A stretch of DNA of 36,093 nucleotides, taken from positions 1-36,093 of the forward strand of contig NZ_VTZU01000069.1 in NCBI RefSeq assembly GCF_008370685.1. Direction: 5' to 3'. The stretch comes from Aquimarina sp. RZ0. GTDB taxonomy: Bacteria; Bacteroidota; Bacteroidia; Flavobacteriales; Flavobacteriaceae. A model generated the notes under the pieces. The model was not told where the DNA came from. It was given only the letters and a program-made list of their open reading frames with translations, and ran no database searches. This document shows, in pieces, positions 18,201-26,742 of this stretch. The position numbers and the translations under genes are program-made. The stretch's first letter is position 1; each line of letters begins with the position of its first letter.

Positions 18201-18629
18201 AATATCCTGAAAACCATCACCATTGACATCTGCCATAACTACTCCATTATGCCAGCCATTTCCTCCTGATACATTTGCTAAATCTGTGATATCTTCAAAC
18301 ACGAAGTTACCTTTGTTTAAGTATAGCTTATTAGACACCTCATTTCCTGTAAAATAGATATCAGATAATCCATCATTATTAATATCTCCTACTGCAACTC
18401 CTCCTCCATTATAAACATAATTGAACAGCACAAAAAAATGATCAAAATTTTCTTTGATGTGATTATTAAAAGTAATTCCCGTTTTTTCTGAGGAAATAAG
18501 TTGTAAGATAGGAGACTCGCCAACACTAACCTTTTTCTCAGTTTTTTTTTGTGTTTTTTTCTCCTGATCCTTATGACAGCTAACTAAAAGGAAGGTAATA
18601 AGTGCAGAAAAGAATACTATTATTCTCAT
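15291..18629 (-). CDS. FG-GAP/VCBS-repeat lipoprotein with ASPIC/UnbV domain
   Basis: This 1,112-aa lipoprotein (lipobox LLVSC, Cys18) has two blocks of FG-GAP/VCBS repeats, seen as recurrent DxNxDG-type calcium loops such as GDINNDGLSDIYF (81-93), ADVNGDGFQDIYV and ADLDNDGDLDIIV (489-501). Between the blocks an ASPIC/UnbV domain spans about 520-606 (NYLKIKLQGP, GLGAKITI, VRGYLSSVEPIVHFGLG). Proteins of this build often accompany SusC/SusD pairs and are thought to form surface beta-propellers; their exact role is not settled. It follows the SusCD-SGBP genes on the same strand, but a terminator at 18649-18683 lies between, so its expression may depend on read-through or its own promoter. Confidence 0.88.
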   Translation of the reverse strand: MRIIVFFSALITFLLVSCHKDQEKKTQKKTEKKVSVGESPILQLISSEKTGITFNNHIKENFDHFFVLFNYVYNGGGVAVGDINNDGLSDIYFTGNEVSNKLYLNKGNFVFEDITDLANVSGGNGWHNGVVMADVNGDGFQDIYVCRGGWKDTNEERSNLLFINQGDLTFKEEASTYGLDDIGYSLMASFFDMDNDNDLDVYVTNRPDKFFMNYKQVLDGKKEQNHLFRDKLFENKNGKFKEIGIESGIKNNFGYGLGIATSDVNDDGNTDILVSNDFLERDYLYMNQGNKKFKEELAQHFNHIPFYAMGIDVVDFNNDGFEDIMQLEMMPEDYKRSKTTMASMNTKLYEDMTSNGFYYQNMHNMLHLNRGKGVFSDIGQYAGVSKTDWSWACLGSDLDNDGYRDLFITNGFKRDIWDKDATARYHGFLRSPKFRTMNIEEKTKFAVNLFNENKIANYLYKNNGDLTFSNKVKEWGADQKSLSNGAAVADLDNDGDLDIIVNNIDQDAFIYENTAETLRNNYLKIKLQGPVNNSTGLGAKITINYAGKIQYHEFKTVRGYLSSVEPIVHFGLGKVDKIDSIQVLWNDHKQSVIKDINANQQIDIDYKNSTDLIARNKEKTSQLLVNKSAKAFKSPIIHIENEYNDYKDQILLPHKLSTLGPALAVGDANGDGLQDFYIGGSKDQPSRLMIQKSENTFIEQKQVSFVSDKAQEDVFASFFDIDNDQDLDLYVVSGGNESEAENEYYQDRLYINNGKGAFIKSNSLPKITSSGSCVVPVDYDKDGDLDLFVGSRHIPKKYPTPPSSIILENNGGVFKDVTDLIAPDFKNLGMVTSAISSDIDGDGDKELLIVGEWMKISVYKWSNGKFSDITEAVGLSKTHGWWNQIEGADIDNDGDMDFVVGNLGLNYKFKASTEKPFYVFANDYDQNGTQDIFLTKEYNNKLVPVRGKDCSTEQLPHLKYKFRSYKDFANAGIYDIIGKNPESAIKFKAETFSSVVLVNNGGKFTIQELPTEAQFSTINGIIIEDLNKDGIKDVVIAGNKFEVEIETTRADASVGLVLLGTKTGTFQTLKYIDSGFFTPFNVKNIRKINISDDNMGILVAINNGELQFYGLK

Positions 18630-18648
18630 TTTTTAGACTAATTTACAT

Positions 18649-18683
18649 AAAAAAGCCTATTTGGAATTCCAAACAGGCTTTTT
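18649..18683 (-). terminator. Intrinsic terminator after the SusC-SusD-SGBP genes
   Basis: A stem of about 15 bp with one mismatch (18649-18664 with 18669-18683) has the loop AATT, and the minus strand then reads TTTTTTATG. It separates the glycan-binding protein gene from the FG-GAP/UnbV gene. Confidence 0.8.
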
Positions 18684-18702
18684 AAAATTTTAAATCAAGC
18701 GT

Positions 18703-20205
18703 TTAATCAATTCTATACAGTTTGATATCATCGATATACACTTTTGCTCCATCTATATTTGACTGTATCTGCTGCCAATATTTTCTGTTTAAAGTTGTAT
18801 TTCCTACAGTAGAGAAATCCGCAGAGTATTCTACCCATTCTGTAGTTAAATCTGCAGAACTCCCATCATTGTGTGCCCAACCCTGAGCAACGGCTCTATA
18901 CCCCATAGTTATACCAGGAGTTGAGGCTTTTGCCCAAAAGATCAATCTATATTCGCCTTCTTCAATTGTTACATGACCATTTCCGGCATCACTGAAACCA
19001 GATTCAAGATTCCACTTATCATCTGTTGCGTCTATCCGAATCTCTAGACATTTTGCTCCACCGTGAGGATCAACATCTGATGTCACATATTTTTCATTAT
19101 TGTTAGCGCCGGCAGTTTCGTTCCAGGTGCCGTACCCATCAGGAAAAGACCCAACGGCAGTTTGTTCAAAATCAGCATTATAAAGTCTGAACAAATTTAC
19201 TACCGTATTTGTTACAGGAACTTCTGTTAAACCAGCAAGAACTGCACCACTAACTGATACTATATTTCCATTATAAGAAATGGTGATATCCTGTCCCTCA
19301 GTAACAGAAGTATCCAACGTTATTACAATTTTTGACGGATCGGCTCCATCTAAAGCTACTGATGCAATCGTTGCAGCAGTGCCATCGACAGCAACAGAAA
19401 ATGCACTAGCATCCATTGGAGTTGCTGTAGAAATACCCTCCTCATAGGTCAGTGTAATTATCTTACCAAAACTAGATAAAATAGTAGATAATGGAGAAAT
19501 TGCAGGTTGCGATACTATATTAATATATTCATTTCTTACCAACACAACATCTGACTCTGGTGCTTCTCTGTGTACTGTTAATTTCACACTAAACTTACCT
19601 GTGTCAGAATATAAAATTGAAGGATTCTTATCTTTGCTTGTTGCCGGAATCCCACCTTCGAACTCCCACAGAAAAGTATCTTCCTCGGCAGCCTCTGGCC
19701 ATGCTGATTCCTCGTGGATTGTTAAATCTTCAAAATCAATTATACTTCCAAAAATACTTGTCGTCTTATTTGCAGTAAAATCAACATCTATCTTTGGATA
19801 CACCGTTACATTAAATCGGTTACTCTGTGTTGTTCCATCATCATAATCTACTTCTAATCCTGTTTTAAATGAATTATAATCAAACCCTCCACTAGCATTT
19901 GGTTCAAAAGGAGAATGATCATCATACGTAACATCTATAATTTCCTGATCAGAGGATTCAATATCACCTCCTTCAAATGTCCAACTTCTTATAGAAACAT
20001 TTTTGGATAAATCTGTATATGTAATTGTTTGCCCCTCTGTTATTAATGTAGTATTGGCAGTGGGCTTGAAATTTTGCTCACGAAAACCGTCTCTAAGATT
20101 TGATTCTTCACAGCCAACTACCGTAATAATTAGTGCCGAGATTGGGATCAAAAGCTTATATTTATTAATACATATTTTCATAATAATACTTTTTTTCTGT
20201 TCCAA
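18703..20205 (-). CDS. PKD-domain surface glycan-binding lipoprotein
   Basis: This 500-aa frame encodes a lipoprotein with Cys32 (VVGC). The second Met (residue 9, near 20181) gives a more usual signal length and may be the true start. Two PKD-type domains come first (about 48-135 with RSWTFEGGD, and about 136-230 with FLWEFEGGIPATS). A third Ig-like domain follows (about 238-335, TLTYEEGISTATPMDASAF). The C-terminal part (about 340-500) is a CBM4/9-like jelly roll with FPDGYGTWNETAG and an IDDIKLYRI ending. It starts 6 bp after the SusD stop, so the three genes form an operon. This is the usual place of the surface glycan-binding protein that holds the substrate for SusCD. Confidence 0.82.
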   Translation of the reverse strand: MEQKKSIIMKICINKYKLLIPISALIITVVGCEESNLRDGFREQNFKPTANTTLITEGQTITYTDLSKNVSIRSWTFEGGDIESSDQEIIDVTYDDHSPFEPNASGGFDYNSFKTGLEVDYDDGTTQSNRFNVTVYPKIDVDFTANKTTSIFGSIIDFEDLTIHEESAWPEAAEEDTFLWEFEGGIPATSKDKNPSILYSDTGKFSVKLTVHREAPESDVVLVRNEYINIVSQPAISPLSTILSSFGKIITLTYEEGISTATPMDASAFSVAVDGTAATIASVALDGADPSKIVITLDTSVTEGQDITISYNGNIVSVSGAVLAGLTEVPVTNTVVNLFRLYNADFEQTAVGSFPDGYGTWNETAGANNNEKYVTSDVDPHGGAKCLEIRIDATDDKWNLESGFSDAGNGHVTIEEGEYRLIFWAKASTPGITMGYRAVAQGWAHNDGSSADLTTEWVEYSADFSTVGNTTLNRKYWQQIQSNIDGAKVYIDDIKLYRID

Positions 20206-20211
20206 TTTGAT

Positions 20212-21777
20212 TTAATATCCGTCATTCTGTTTAAGTTTTGGATTTAACTGAATTTCGGGTTCTGGTATTGGCCATCTCATTTTGAACGCTGCATAATTTG
20301 GCCCTGGATTCCCTGCACTATTTCCTGAAACCTGATTAATTGCCATGACAGCTTCTTCATATTTCCCAAAACGAATTAAATCATTACGTCTCCATCCTTC
20401 AAAACAAAGCTCTTTTCTTCGTTCATCAAGAATAACGATGTTATTCTCCTCTTTAGAACCTAATATCATAGCTGGTACAATCTCTTCTTCGGGTCTATCA
20501 GGGTTTTCTATTCTCACCCTGTCTCTGAGTCTATTGATAGTTACATCAACAACCTCCTGAGTTAGTCTTCCTTGTCCATTAAGCGCTTCAGCATACATTA
20601 AAAGTACGTCTGCATATCGCAGATAAGGATTATCAAAGGGAGTATCATTAGGGTAGGTATTTGGATTGGAAGCACGCCATTTCCAACCTCTCCAATTAGA
20701 AACATTTACTACCCATAATTCTTCATTAAATAAAGCTTCATCAGGGTTTGGCACATCATTGGCATTATGTTTTGCTATATTATTACGCAATCGAATATCA
20801 TCAGGATCAAAAGAATCAGCAAATTCTTCAAAAGCAAAACAGGTACTCCAACCCCCGCCATTATTAACATTTCCCTGAGGACCATAATACGTTCCAAACA
20901 AGCCACCTTCACCGGCCCCAGGTCCCTGAAAACCAATAGAATATATCATTTCATTATTTTGTTCATTATCCAGCATAAAAAGCTTTGTATAATCAGGCTC
21001 TAGGCTATACACTCCACTATCAATCACTTCTTGCAGTACTGCTTCTGCCAATGCATACTTATCAGTTTGCATTAATGGAAAACCTGTCATTTGTAAATAT
21101 ACTTTCCCTAATAATGTTTGAGCTGCTCCTTTGGTAGCTCTTCCTCCTCCTTGCTCCGCAGGAAGAATTGCAGCCGCTTCCTGCAGATCTTGAATTACAA
21201 AATTATAAACCTCTTCTGGAGAAGCTTGCTCAACGTCCAAATTATCCAAAGATGTCACTTCATTTACTATCAGAGGGACATTTTCCCAGGCAGAAACCAA
21301 AGCAAAATACAATGTCGCACGAAGAAACTTTGCCTGAGCTACAAAATTCTCCCGATCCTCTATATCAATTTGCTTATCGGTCATTGCTCCAATTCTATCT
21401 ACCACACTGTTAACACGGTTGACAGCAACATACAATTCTCTCCAAATACGGGTAATCGTCACGTTACTTGGCGTTTGTTGTTGTAAGTAAATTTGGGTTC
21501 GATCTCCTCCCCAAGGTGGATAAAATGTTAAATCCGTAGCAATAGCCCCCCAGTGTATCATCATACCCGGTTTGCCTTGTCCTCCTGCACTAATTATATT
21601 TTGTACGGCATCATATCCACCTGTTAAATATATTTCTGCCCCTTTTGTATCAACAAGTAATTGATCTGGAGTGGTAAATATAGTTGGGTTCTCTTCTAAA
21701 AACTCTTCCTGACACGAAACAAGTAGAAATATGATAAAAACTGAAATTCCGAGTCGCATTATTCTATTATTTTTCAT
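20212..21777 (-). CDS. susD: SusD/RagB-family glycan-binding lipoprotein
   Basis: This 521-aa lipoprotein (lipobox LLVSC, Cys22) has the usual SusD length. An N-terminal SusD-like helical part (about 23-220, with RIWRELYVAVNRVNSVVDRI and FLRATLYFALV) is followed by the RagB/SusD C-terminal domain with the hallmark NPYLRYADVLLMYAEALNGQ, ILDERRKELCFEGWRRNDLIRFG and a PIPEPEIQLNPKLKQNDGY end. SusD proteins form the lid over the SusC barrel and deliver oligosaccharides to it. It starts 47 bp after the susC stop with no terminator between. The symbol marks the family, not starch as substrate. Confidence 0.95.
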   Translation of the reverse strand: MKNNRIMRLGISVFIIFLLVSCQEEFLEENPTIFTTPDQLLVDTKGAEIYLTGGYDAVQNIISAGGQGKPGMMIHWGAIATDLTFYPPWGGDRTQIYLQQQTPSNVTITRIWRELYVAVNRVNSVVDRIGAMTDKQIDIEDRENFVAQAKFLRATLYFALVSAWENVPLIVNEVTSLDNLDVEQASPEEVYNFVIQDLQEAAAILPAEQGGGRATKGAAQTLLGKVYLQMTGFPLMQTDKYALAEAVLQEVIDSGVYSLEPDYTKLFMLDNEQNNEMIYSIGFQGPGAGEGGLFGTYYGPQGNVNNGGGWSTCFAFEEFADSFDPDDIRLRNNIAKHNANDVPNPDEALFNEELWVVNVSNWRGWKWRASNPNTYPNDTPFDNPYLRYADVLLMYAEALNGQGRLTQEVVDVTINRLRDRVRIENPDRPEEEIVPAMILGSKEENNIVILDERRKELCFEGWRRNDLIRFGKYEEAVMAINQVSGNSAGNPGPNYAAFKMRWPIPEPEIQLNPKLKQNDGY

Positions 21778-21824
21778 TTTATTGAGAATTTAACTTTTTC
21801 ATTATAAATATATTAATTTTAAGC

Positions 21825-24800
21825 CTAAAAACCTACATTAACACCTATCCTAAAAATTCTACTACGTGGATACGCATCAGAATCTAAACCTGGTGTTAAC
21901 TGGTTGTTTCCTACACTAACATCTGGATCAAAGCCCGAATATTTAGTAAATACATACACATTGTCTACAGAACCATAAATTCTGAAATTTTTAAGTCTGA
22001 AAGTTTTAATTACATCTTTTGGCAGACTATATCCCATAGTTATGTTATTGATTCTTAAATAAGATCCATCTTCAACAAATGATGAAAACGCATTACTTCC
22101 TAAACCAGCATCAATATATCCTCTTACATCCGGAATATCTGTATTAGGATTTGTTGGAGTCCATCGATCTCTTACATACCCTAGTTTGTTAAATTGCGGA
22201 ATCACTGTTTCTCCACCACGAACTCTATTCTTATTATAGATATCATTCCCGTATGACCACTGGGTTAAAATAGAAAGATCAAAGTTTTTATAAGAGAAGT
22301 TATTAGTGAAACCTCCAAAATGCTTTGGAACAGTTCTACCAATAATGGTTCTATCATCAGAATTAATGACTCCATCACCATTTTGATCTACAAACTTAGG
22401 CATTCCCGGTCTGTACTGTCCTCTGTCCACCTGGTTCCCGGCAGTAACTCCTTCTTTTAAAGTATACGTCCCAAAAGTACCATCTCCATTATCTACAGTA
22501 TCTAATAAATCATAATATACACCTTTGTCTGCTGAATCTTGAAACAGTCTTTCTGCTGCCTCTGCATCTGTTAATCCATCAAATTCTACAAAATCACTAT
22601 AATTATAAAGTCCGTCACTTTCCAGACCATAAATAGATCCCAAAGATTCTCCTACTCTTACCACATAATCATCTGTAATTTGATTATCCCCTAATGCTCT
22701 GACAAAAAATTCGTCGGCTCCTCCAAGGTCTGTTACTTCATTTTTATTAAAACTAATATTAAAGTTAGAAGTCCAGGAAAAATTCTTGGTTTGTATATTA
22801 ACTGTATTAATTGAAAACTCAAAACCTTTATTTACTAAAGACCCAACATTTTCAAGTACATCAGTAAACCCAGAGGTAGCAGGTAGAGGTCTTCTTAATA
22901 TTAAATCGGTTGTTTCTTTGTTATAATAATCAGCTTCTATAGAGATTCTATTATTAAATAACCCTAATGACAGCCCACCATCTAGCTGCGTAGTAGTTTC
23001 CCACGTGAAATCTGGGTTTTGTAAATTTCTGATAGCTGCTCCAGTGGTAAGGATATTACCTCCAAAAATAGTACTTGCCAATACCGTTCCTGATAGCGAT
23101 GTGAACGGAGGAATTCCATTGTTACCTGTCTCACCAAAACTACCTCTTAGCTTTAAATTGCTTATAAGGTTACTATCTTTTAGAAAAGCTTCATTAGACA
23201 CTTTCCATGCAATTCCTACAGAAGGGAAAAAACCCCATTTTTCTGCAAATTTGGAGGAGCCATCATATCTGGCACTAAAATTAATAACATATCGATCAGA
23301 ATAATCATATTGTGCCCTGGTTAACCAGGATTGAAGTGTAGTTTTTGAAAACGAGGATCTATTGGGGTTTGTCACCAAAGCGGTACCAAGATTATCTAAA
23401 TTTACTCCTGGTATTTCAAAACCTCTGGAGTCCTGACCTGTAGATTCAAAAGTACCTTGTTGTTGTTCATAAACAGCTGTTACGTTTACTCTATGCTTTC
23501 CAAAAGCTTTATTGTAATTCAGGTTTTGTTCTGTGGTAATTCCACCTCCCTGAGCAGTATTTACAAATGCAATCCCTCCTTGAGTTCTTCCCCAACCGAA
23601 TTTTTCTGTAAAATAGGCTTGCCCTTTATTTGCAAATGCATTTATCCTAAGAGAAGATTTAAATGTTAAACCATCTGCTACTCGATATTGAAGATATACA
23701 TTCCCAAATGTTTGGAAATTATTACCTCTATTTACATTTTCCTGTAGATTTCTAAGTGGATTTACAATATCACTTCCTCTTACAGAAAGTAAAAGTCCAT
23801 TTTCATCTATTTCAACTTCTTCTCTTTCCAAATCAATATTTCCCTGAGCAGGACCATATAATAAGGTATTTGTAATAATCCCTGCTCTACCATTGGCATT
23901 TTCATTTGCAGCAGAAACGACTCCGTCTCTTATATTATACCCAACGTTAACGCTTATCCCTGTTTTTATGCGATCTGTCACATCTTGATCAAGTCTTAGG
24001 TTTCCTGTATATCTCTCAAATTTGGTATTTCGAATAATTCCTTCCTGATTCAGGTAAGAAAATGATCCTGAATATGCTGTTTTATCAGATCCTCCATTCA
24101 TAGAAAGCTTATGACTTTCTGTGATCGCCAGTCTTGTAATTTCATCCTGCCAGTCCGTGATAATGACATTAGGATCATTTGCACCTAAGTCATTCCCAAA
24201 TTGATCCCTGAAAGATCGAATAAATGGATTTGTATCATCATCTGGATCCCAAGGTGCAAATTCATTACGGTAATCAATGAATTCCTGAGGAGATAACACA
24301 TCTACTCGTCTAGCTAATACCCCAAAAGATGTATAAGTTTCGTAATTCATATTAGCTCTTCCCTTTTTTCCTTTTTTAGTAGTAATCAGGATAACTCCAT
24401 TGGCTCCACGTGAACCATAAATTGCAGTTGCAGAAGCATCCTTTAAAACTTCAATAGACTCTATAATACTAGGGTCAAGGGTATTTAATGGACTGGTAGT
24501 ACTATTTCCGAGTCCAACACTGGAACCTACACCTTCTCCAGATATAGGAAATCCATCGATCACATATAGCGGTTCACTACTAGCGGTGATAGAAGTACCC
24601 CCTCGAATTCGTATTTTAAATCCAGCACCTGGTCCTCCTTCTGATTGCGTAACCTGAACACCAGAAGCTTTTGCTGCCAGACTACCTTCAAAAGTTACTG
24701 CCTTTACCCTATCTAATTCTTCAGCTTTTACGGACACTACAGACCCTGTAAGGTCTTTTCTTCTTACACTTCCATATCCTATCACTACCACTTCATCCAA

Positions 24801-25124
24801 ACTTGCTACATCCGGACTAAGGAAAATGTCTAATTTTGTTTTATCCTTTATCGCTACTTCTTTTTTTATGAAACCTATATAGGTAAAAACTAATACATCA
24901 TTACTACTTGCCTTAATTTCATAATTCCCATCAAAATCTGTCACCGTTCCCACAGACTTCCCTTTAACCTGTACATTCACTCCAAGCAATGGTGTATTAT
25001 CCTCCCCTGTAACAATACCCGAAATCGTTTTAGTTTGTGCATATGCAAAACCACTACCAAAAAGCAAAATAAGGGCAATCAGTTTTGTCTTAAAATGATT
25101 TTTTAATCGATACTTTTTTTTCAT
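21825..25124 (-). CDS. susC: SusC/RagA-family TonB-linked outer membrane transporter
   Basis: This 1,099-aa protein has a signal peptide (about 1-30, FAYAQ). A carboxypeptidase-regulatory-like domain (about 33-106, ISGIVTGEDNTPLLGVNV) is followed by the SusC hallmark DEVVVIGYG (about 110-118). The TonB plug (about 120-255) contains LYVIDGFPI and YGSRGANGVILITTKKGK. The rest is the 22-strand barrel, ending in a terminal aromatic strand (FRIGVNVGF). Together with SusD it imports oligosaccharides using TonB energy. It is first of at least three genes on the minus strand. A paired CATATG site and a TAGATTTG -7 box lie upstream, so the operon is probably activator-dependent. Confidence 0.95.
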   Translation of the reverse strand: MKKKYRLKNHFKTKLIALILLFGSGFAYAQTKTISGIVTGEDNTPLLGVNVQVKGKSVGTVTDFDGNYEIKASSNDVLVFTYIGFIKKEVAIKDKTKLDIFLSPDVASLDEVVVIGYGSVRRKDLTGSVVSVKAEELDRVKAVTFEGSLAAKASGVQVTQSEGGPGAGFKIRIRGGTSITASSEPLYVIDGFPISGEGVGSSVGLGNSTTSPLNTLDPSIIESIEVLKDASATAIYGSRGANGVILITTKKGKKGRANMNYETYTSFGVLARRVDVLSPQEFIDYRNEFAPWDPDDDTNPFIRSFRDQFGNDLGANDPNVIITDWQDEITRLAITESHKLSMNGGSDKTAYSGSFSYLNQEGIIRNTKFERYTGNLRLDQDVTDRIKTGISVNVGYNIRDGVVSAANENANGRAGIITNTLLYGPAQGNIDLEREEVEIDENGLLLSVRGSDIVNPLRNLQENVNRGNNFQTFGNVYLQYRVADGLTFKSSLRINAFANKGQAYFTEKFGWGRTQGGIAFVNTAQGGGITTEQNLNYNKAFGKHRVNVTAVYEQQQGTFESTGQDSRGFEIPGVNLDNLGTALVTNPNRSSFSKTTLQSWLTRAQYDYSDRYVINFSARYDGSSKFAEKWGFFPSVGIAWKVSNEAFLKDSNLISNLKLRGSFGETGNNGIPPFTSLSGTVLASTIFGGNILTTGAAIRNLQNPDFTWETTTQLDGGLSLGLFNNRISIEADYYNKETTDLILRRPLPATSGFTDVLENVGSLVNKGFEFSINTVNIQTKNFSWTSNFNISFNKNEVTDLGGADEFFVRALGDNQITDDYVVRVGESLGSIYGLESDGLYNYSDFVEFDGLTDAEAAERLFQDSADKGVYYDLLDTVDNGDGTFGTYTLKEGVTAGNQVDRGQYRPGMPKFVDQNGDGVINSDDRTIIGRTVPKHFGGFTNNFSYKNFDLSILTQWSYGNDIYNKNRVRGGETVIPQFNKLGYVRDRWTPTNPNTDIPDVRGYIDAGLGSNAFSSFVEDGSYLRINNITMGYSLPKDVIKTFRLKNFRIYGSVDNVYVFTKYSGFDPDVSVGNNQLTPGLDSDAYPRSRIFRIGVNVGF

Positions 25125-25269
25125 CTGTTTTTGTTTAATTTAAAATAGTCAGCCCTCCCTTTAAATATTAGCAGGTAGGGTTCTGAGTTTTCCATACTCT
25201 TTGCTTAACTAAAGTTTTTTTGGATTACGGTATTATCACTATATCTTTTAATTGTTAAAAAGAGTTAAA

Positions 25270-25331
25270 CAAATCTAATCGCTAAAGCATCCTTTTATTG
25301 AAAACATATGGTTCTTTTGATGAAACATATG
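25270..25331 (-). promoter_or_regulatory. Putative susC promoter with paired activator site
   Basis: On the minus strand TAGATTTG (25270-25277) matches the Bacteroidota -7 box TAnnTTTG perfectly. No good -33 TTTG precedes it. Instead, CATATG sites at 25305-25310 and 25326-25331 lie 21 bp apart, the nearer one 27 bp before the -7 box. That places an activator near -45 and -66. The leader before susC would be about 140 nt. Confidence 0.6.
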
Positions 25332-25766
25332 TTTAGATTTATAAAAAAAACGTTAAAAAGAAAAGGATTACACACAATTAAACATCATTATTATCAAATA
25401 ATCAATATTTAAGATCTTACTTATTTTTAAATGTAATATTTGTGAATTTTATAATTATGAGAAGTAACTGATAATATCAAGAAGCAAAATCCTTAGATCA
25501 AAATTGACTTATACCATCCAAGATTAAAGGAATATTACAACATTATTTTGTAATAGTAAAAATAAAGGTTCTGGAGATATAAAATTCTTTCTAGTTAGAT
25601 TATCTGCAAATCTCTTTTTAAACCAACAAGAATATTTACCTAAACACAACAATTGAGATTAATCCATGGAATCTTGTATGATTTCAAAAATGATGCATTT
25701 CGAACCCCAAGAGTAAACTTTATTTTTGACTCAATCAGCTTATTATCAGATAATTTATAATAAATT
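25332..25766. other. Non-coding spacer between the susC promoter and the AbiE operon
   Basis: AT-rich DNA. I see no convincing gene, no complete repeat and no clear promoter here. A TTCGAACC at about 25700 recalls the TTCGAAC of the ~68-bp repeats, but the similarity ends there. Confidence 0.35.
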
Positions 25767-25807
25767 AAAAAAGGGAATCAACATTCTATGAATGAAGATT
25801 CCCTTTT
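25767..25807 (-). terminator. Intrinsic terminator after the AbiE operon
   Basis: Stem AAAAGGGAATC/GATTCCCTTTT (25769-25779 with 25797-25807) carries an inner CATTC/GAATG pairing. The minus strand continues with T residues. It ends transcription from the AbiEi-AbiEii genes (stop at 25954) and lies next to repeat R1. Confidence 0.85.
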
Positions 25808-25808
25808 A

Positions 25809-25876
25809 GTGGGCTTAAAGCGACAGAGTTCGAACTTTTTGTTGGAGGATATGGAGTTGATTATTTCGAAATCAAA
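25809..25876 (-). repeat. ~68-bp terminator-linked direct repeat, copy R1
   Basis: It shares GCGACAGAGTTCGAACTTTTT, one base longer here than the safe core CGACAGAGTTCGAACTTTTT, with R2 (27916-27983). A more diverged match is R3 (33431-33497). It also has GGAGGATAT and TTGATTATTTC downstream in the same order. It lies between the AbiEii stop and its terminator, so it would be part of the transcript's 3' end. Confidence 0.8.
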
Positions 25877-25953
25877 TGTGCTAACAGATAAAGTAATCGC
25901 AAACTTTTGAACATTTTTAACACTTTATTTAAAAAGAGATTCCGGCTTATAAA

Positions 25954-26742
25954 CTAAATTCTAGAAATAACATTTTCTTTTAACCAAGTAAATGCAGCAT
26001 CTTGGTCATAAGTAAGAGGTGGTCGTAATAATGCTTCCATATCACCTACAAATAATGGATCTTCTTCTTTTTCTTCTAGATTAAGTAAGAACTCTTTTTG
26101 CGATGGTTTTTTATCTACAGAGAAAATCATATACTTATGAAAACAAGCTATAATAGCATCAATATCCAGTTCTGTATTAAGTCGTGAGTAGTCCAGATCA
26201 AACAAATCACGCCCTTTACTACGTTGGTAAAGTGCACGCAATTTAGTGCCGAGCAATTCATTAATGTTATAAGTTTTAATTTGGGCATTTCCTTTAAACC
26301 ATGTGCTATCTACATCAAAAGGAAAATCCACCCAATCCATTACGTTAAAGTGCTCTTTACAATTAATCTCAAGTTTTAATCTGCGACGTTCTTGTTCATA
26401 CTCTGTATTAAAACGATAGAGTGCCTTAGCTCCGTGACCTTTTATTTGTGTGCGACGTTCTTCTTCAAAAAAATCAATTACTTCAGCTATACGTTTCATA
26501 ATGGGCTTTATGGAACCTTCCTTAATCTGTACAAGGTCAATATCTTCAGAGTATCGTGGCGCTGGATTGAGATATAACTTATGGAGTGCTGTGCCACCTC
26601 TAAATGCAAGGTTTTCTCGTAAGAAATCATCAGAAAATATAGCGATTAATGTTCGACTTATAATAAGGTCTTGTTCTATTTGTCCCATTTCATTCCATGG
26701 CGCATGGTTCTTCCATTTTGCTATTGCTGGTTTTGGAATCAT
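25954..26742 (-). CDS. abiEii: AbiEii/AbiGii-family nucleotidyltransferase toxin
   Basis: This 262-aa protein has the nucleotidyltransferase core FRGGTALHKLYL (48-57) followed by RYSEDIDL (63-70), with Asp67 and Asp69 as metal ligands. A second conserved segment, GTKLRALYQRSKGRDLFDLDY (165-184), supplies Lys167 and Asp179 typical of AbiEii. Family toxins transfer nucleotides to cellular targets such as tRNA and block growth, giving phage resistance or plasmid stability as the toxin half of a type IV-like system. The start overlaps the end of the antitoxin gene by 4 bp (26739-26742), the usual coupled order of antitoxin first. Confidence 0.92.
   Translation of the reverse strand: MIPKPAIAKWKNHAPWNEMGQIEQDLIISRTLIAIFSDDFLRENLAFRGGTALHKLYLNPAPRYSEDIDLVQIKEGSIKPIMKRIAEVIDFFEEERRTQIKGHGAKALYRFNTEYEQERRRLKLEINCKEHFNVMDWVDFPFDVDSTWFKGNAQIKTYNINELLGTKLRALYQRSKGRDLFDLDYSRLNTELDIDAIIACFHKYMIFSVDKKPSQKEFLLNLEEKEEDPLFVGDMEALLRPPLTYDQDAAFTWLKENVISRI

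Noticed and set aside
25809..25876. R1-R3 as a tRNA gene or tRNA 3' fragment because of GTTCGAAC
   Set aside because: The flanking bases do not form a T-stem, acceptor stem or CCA end, and the palindromic GTTCGAAC alone explains the resemblance.
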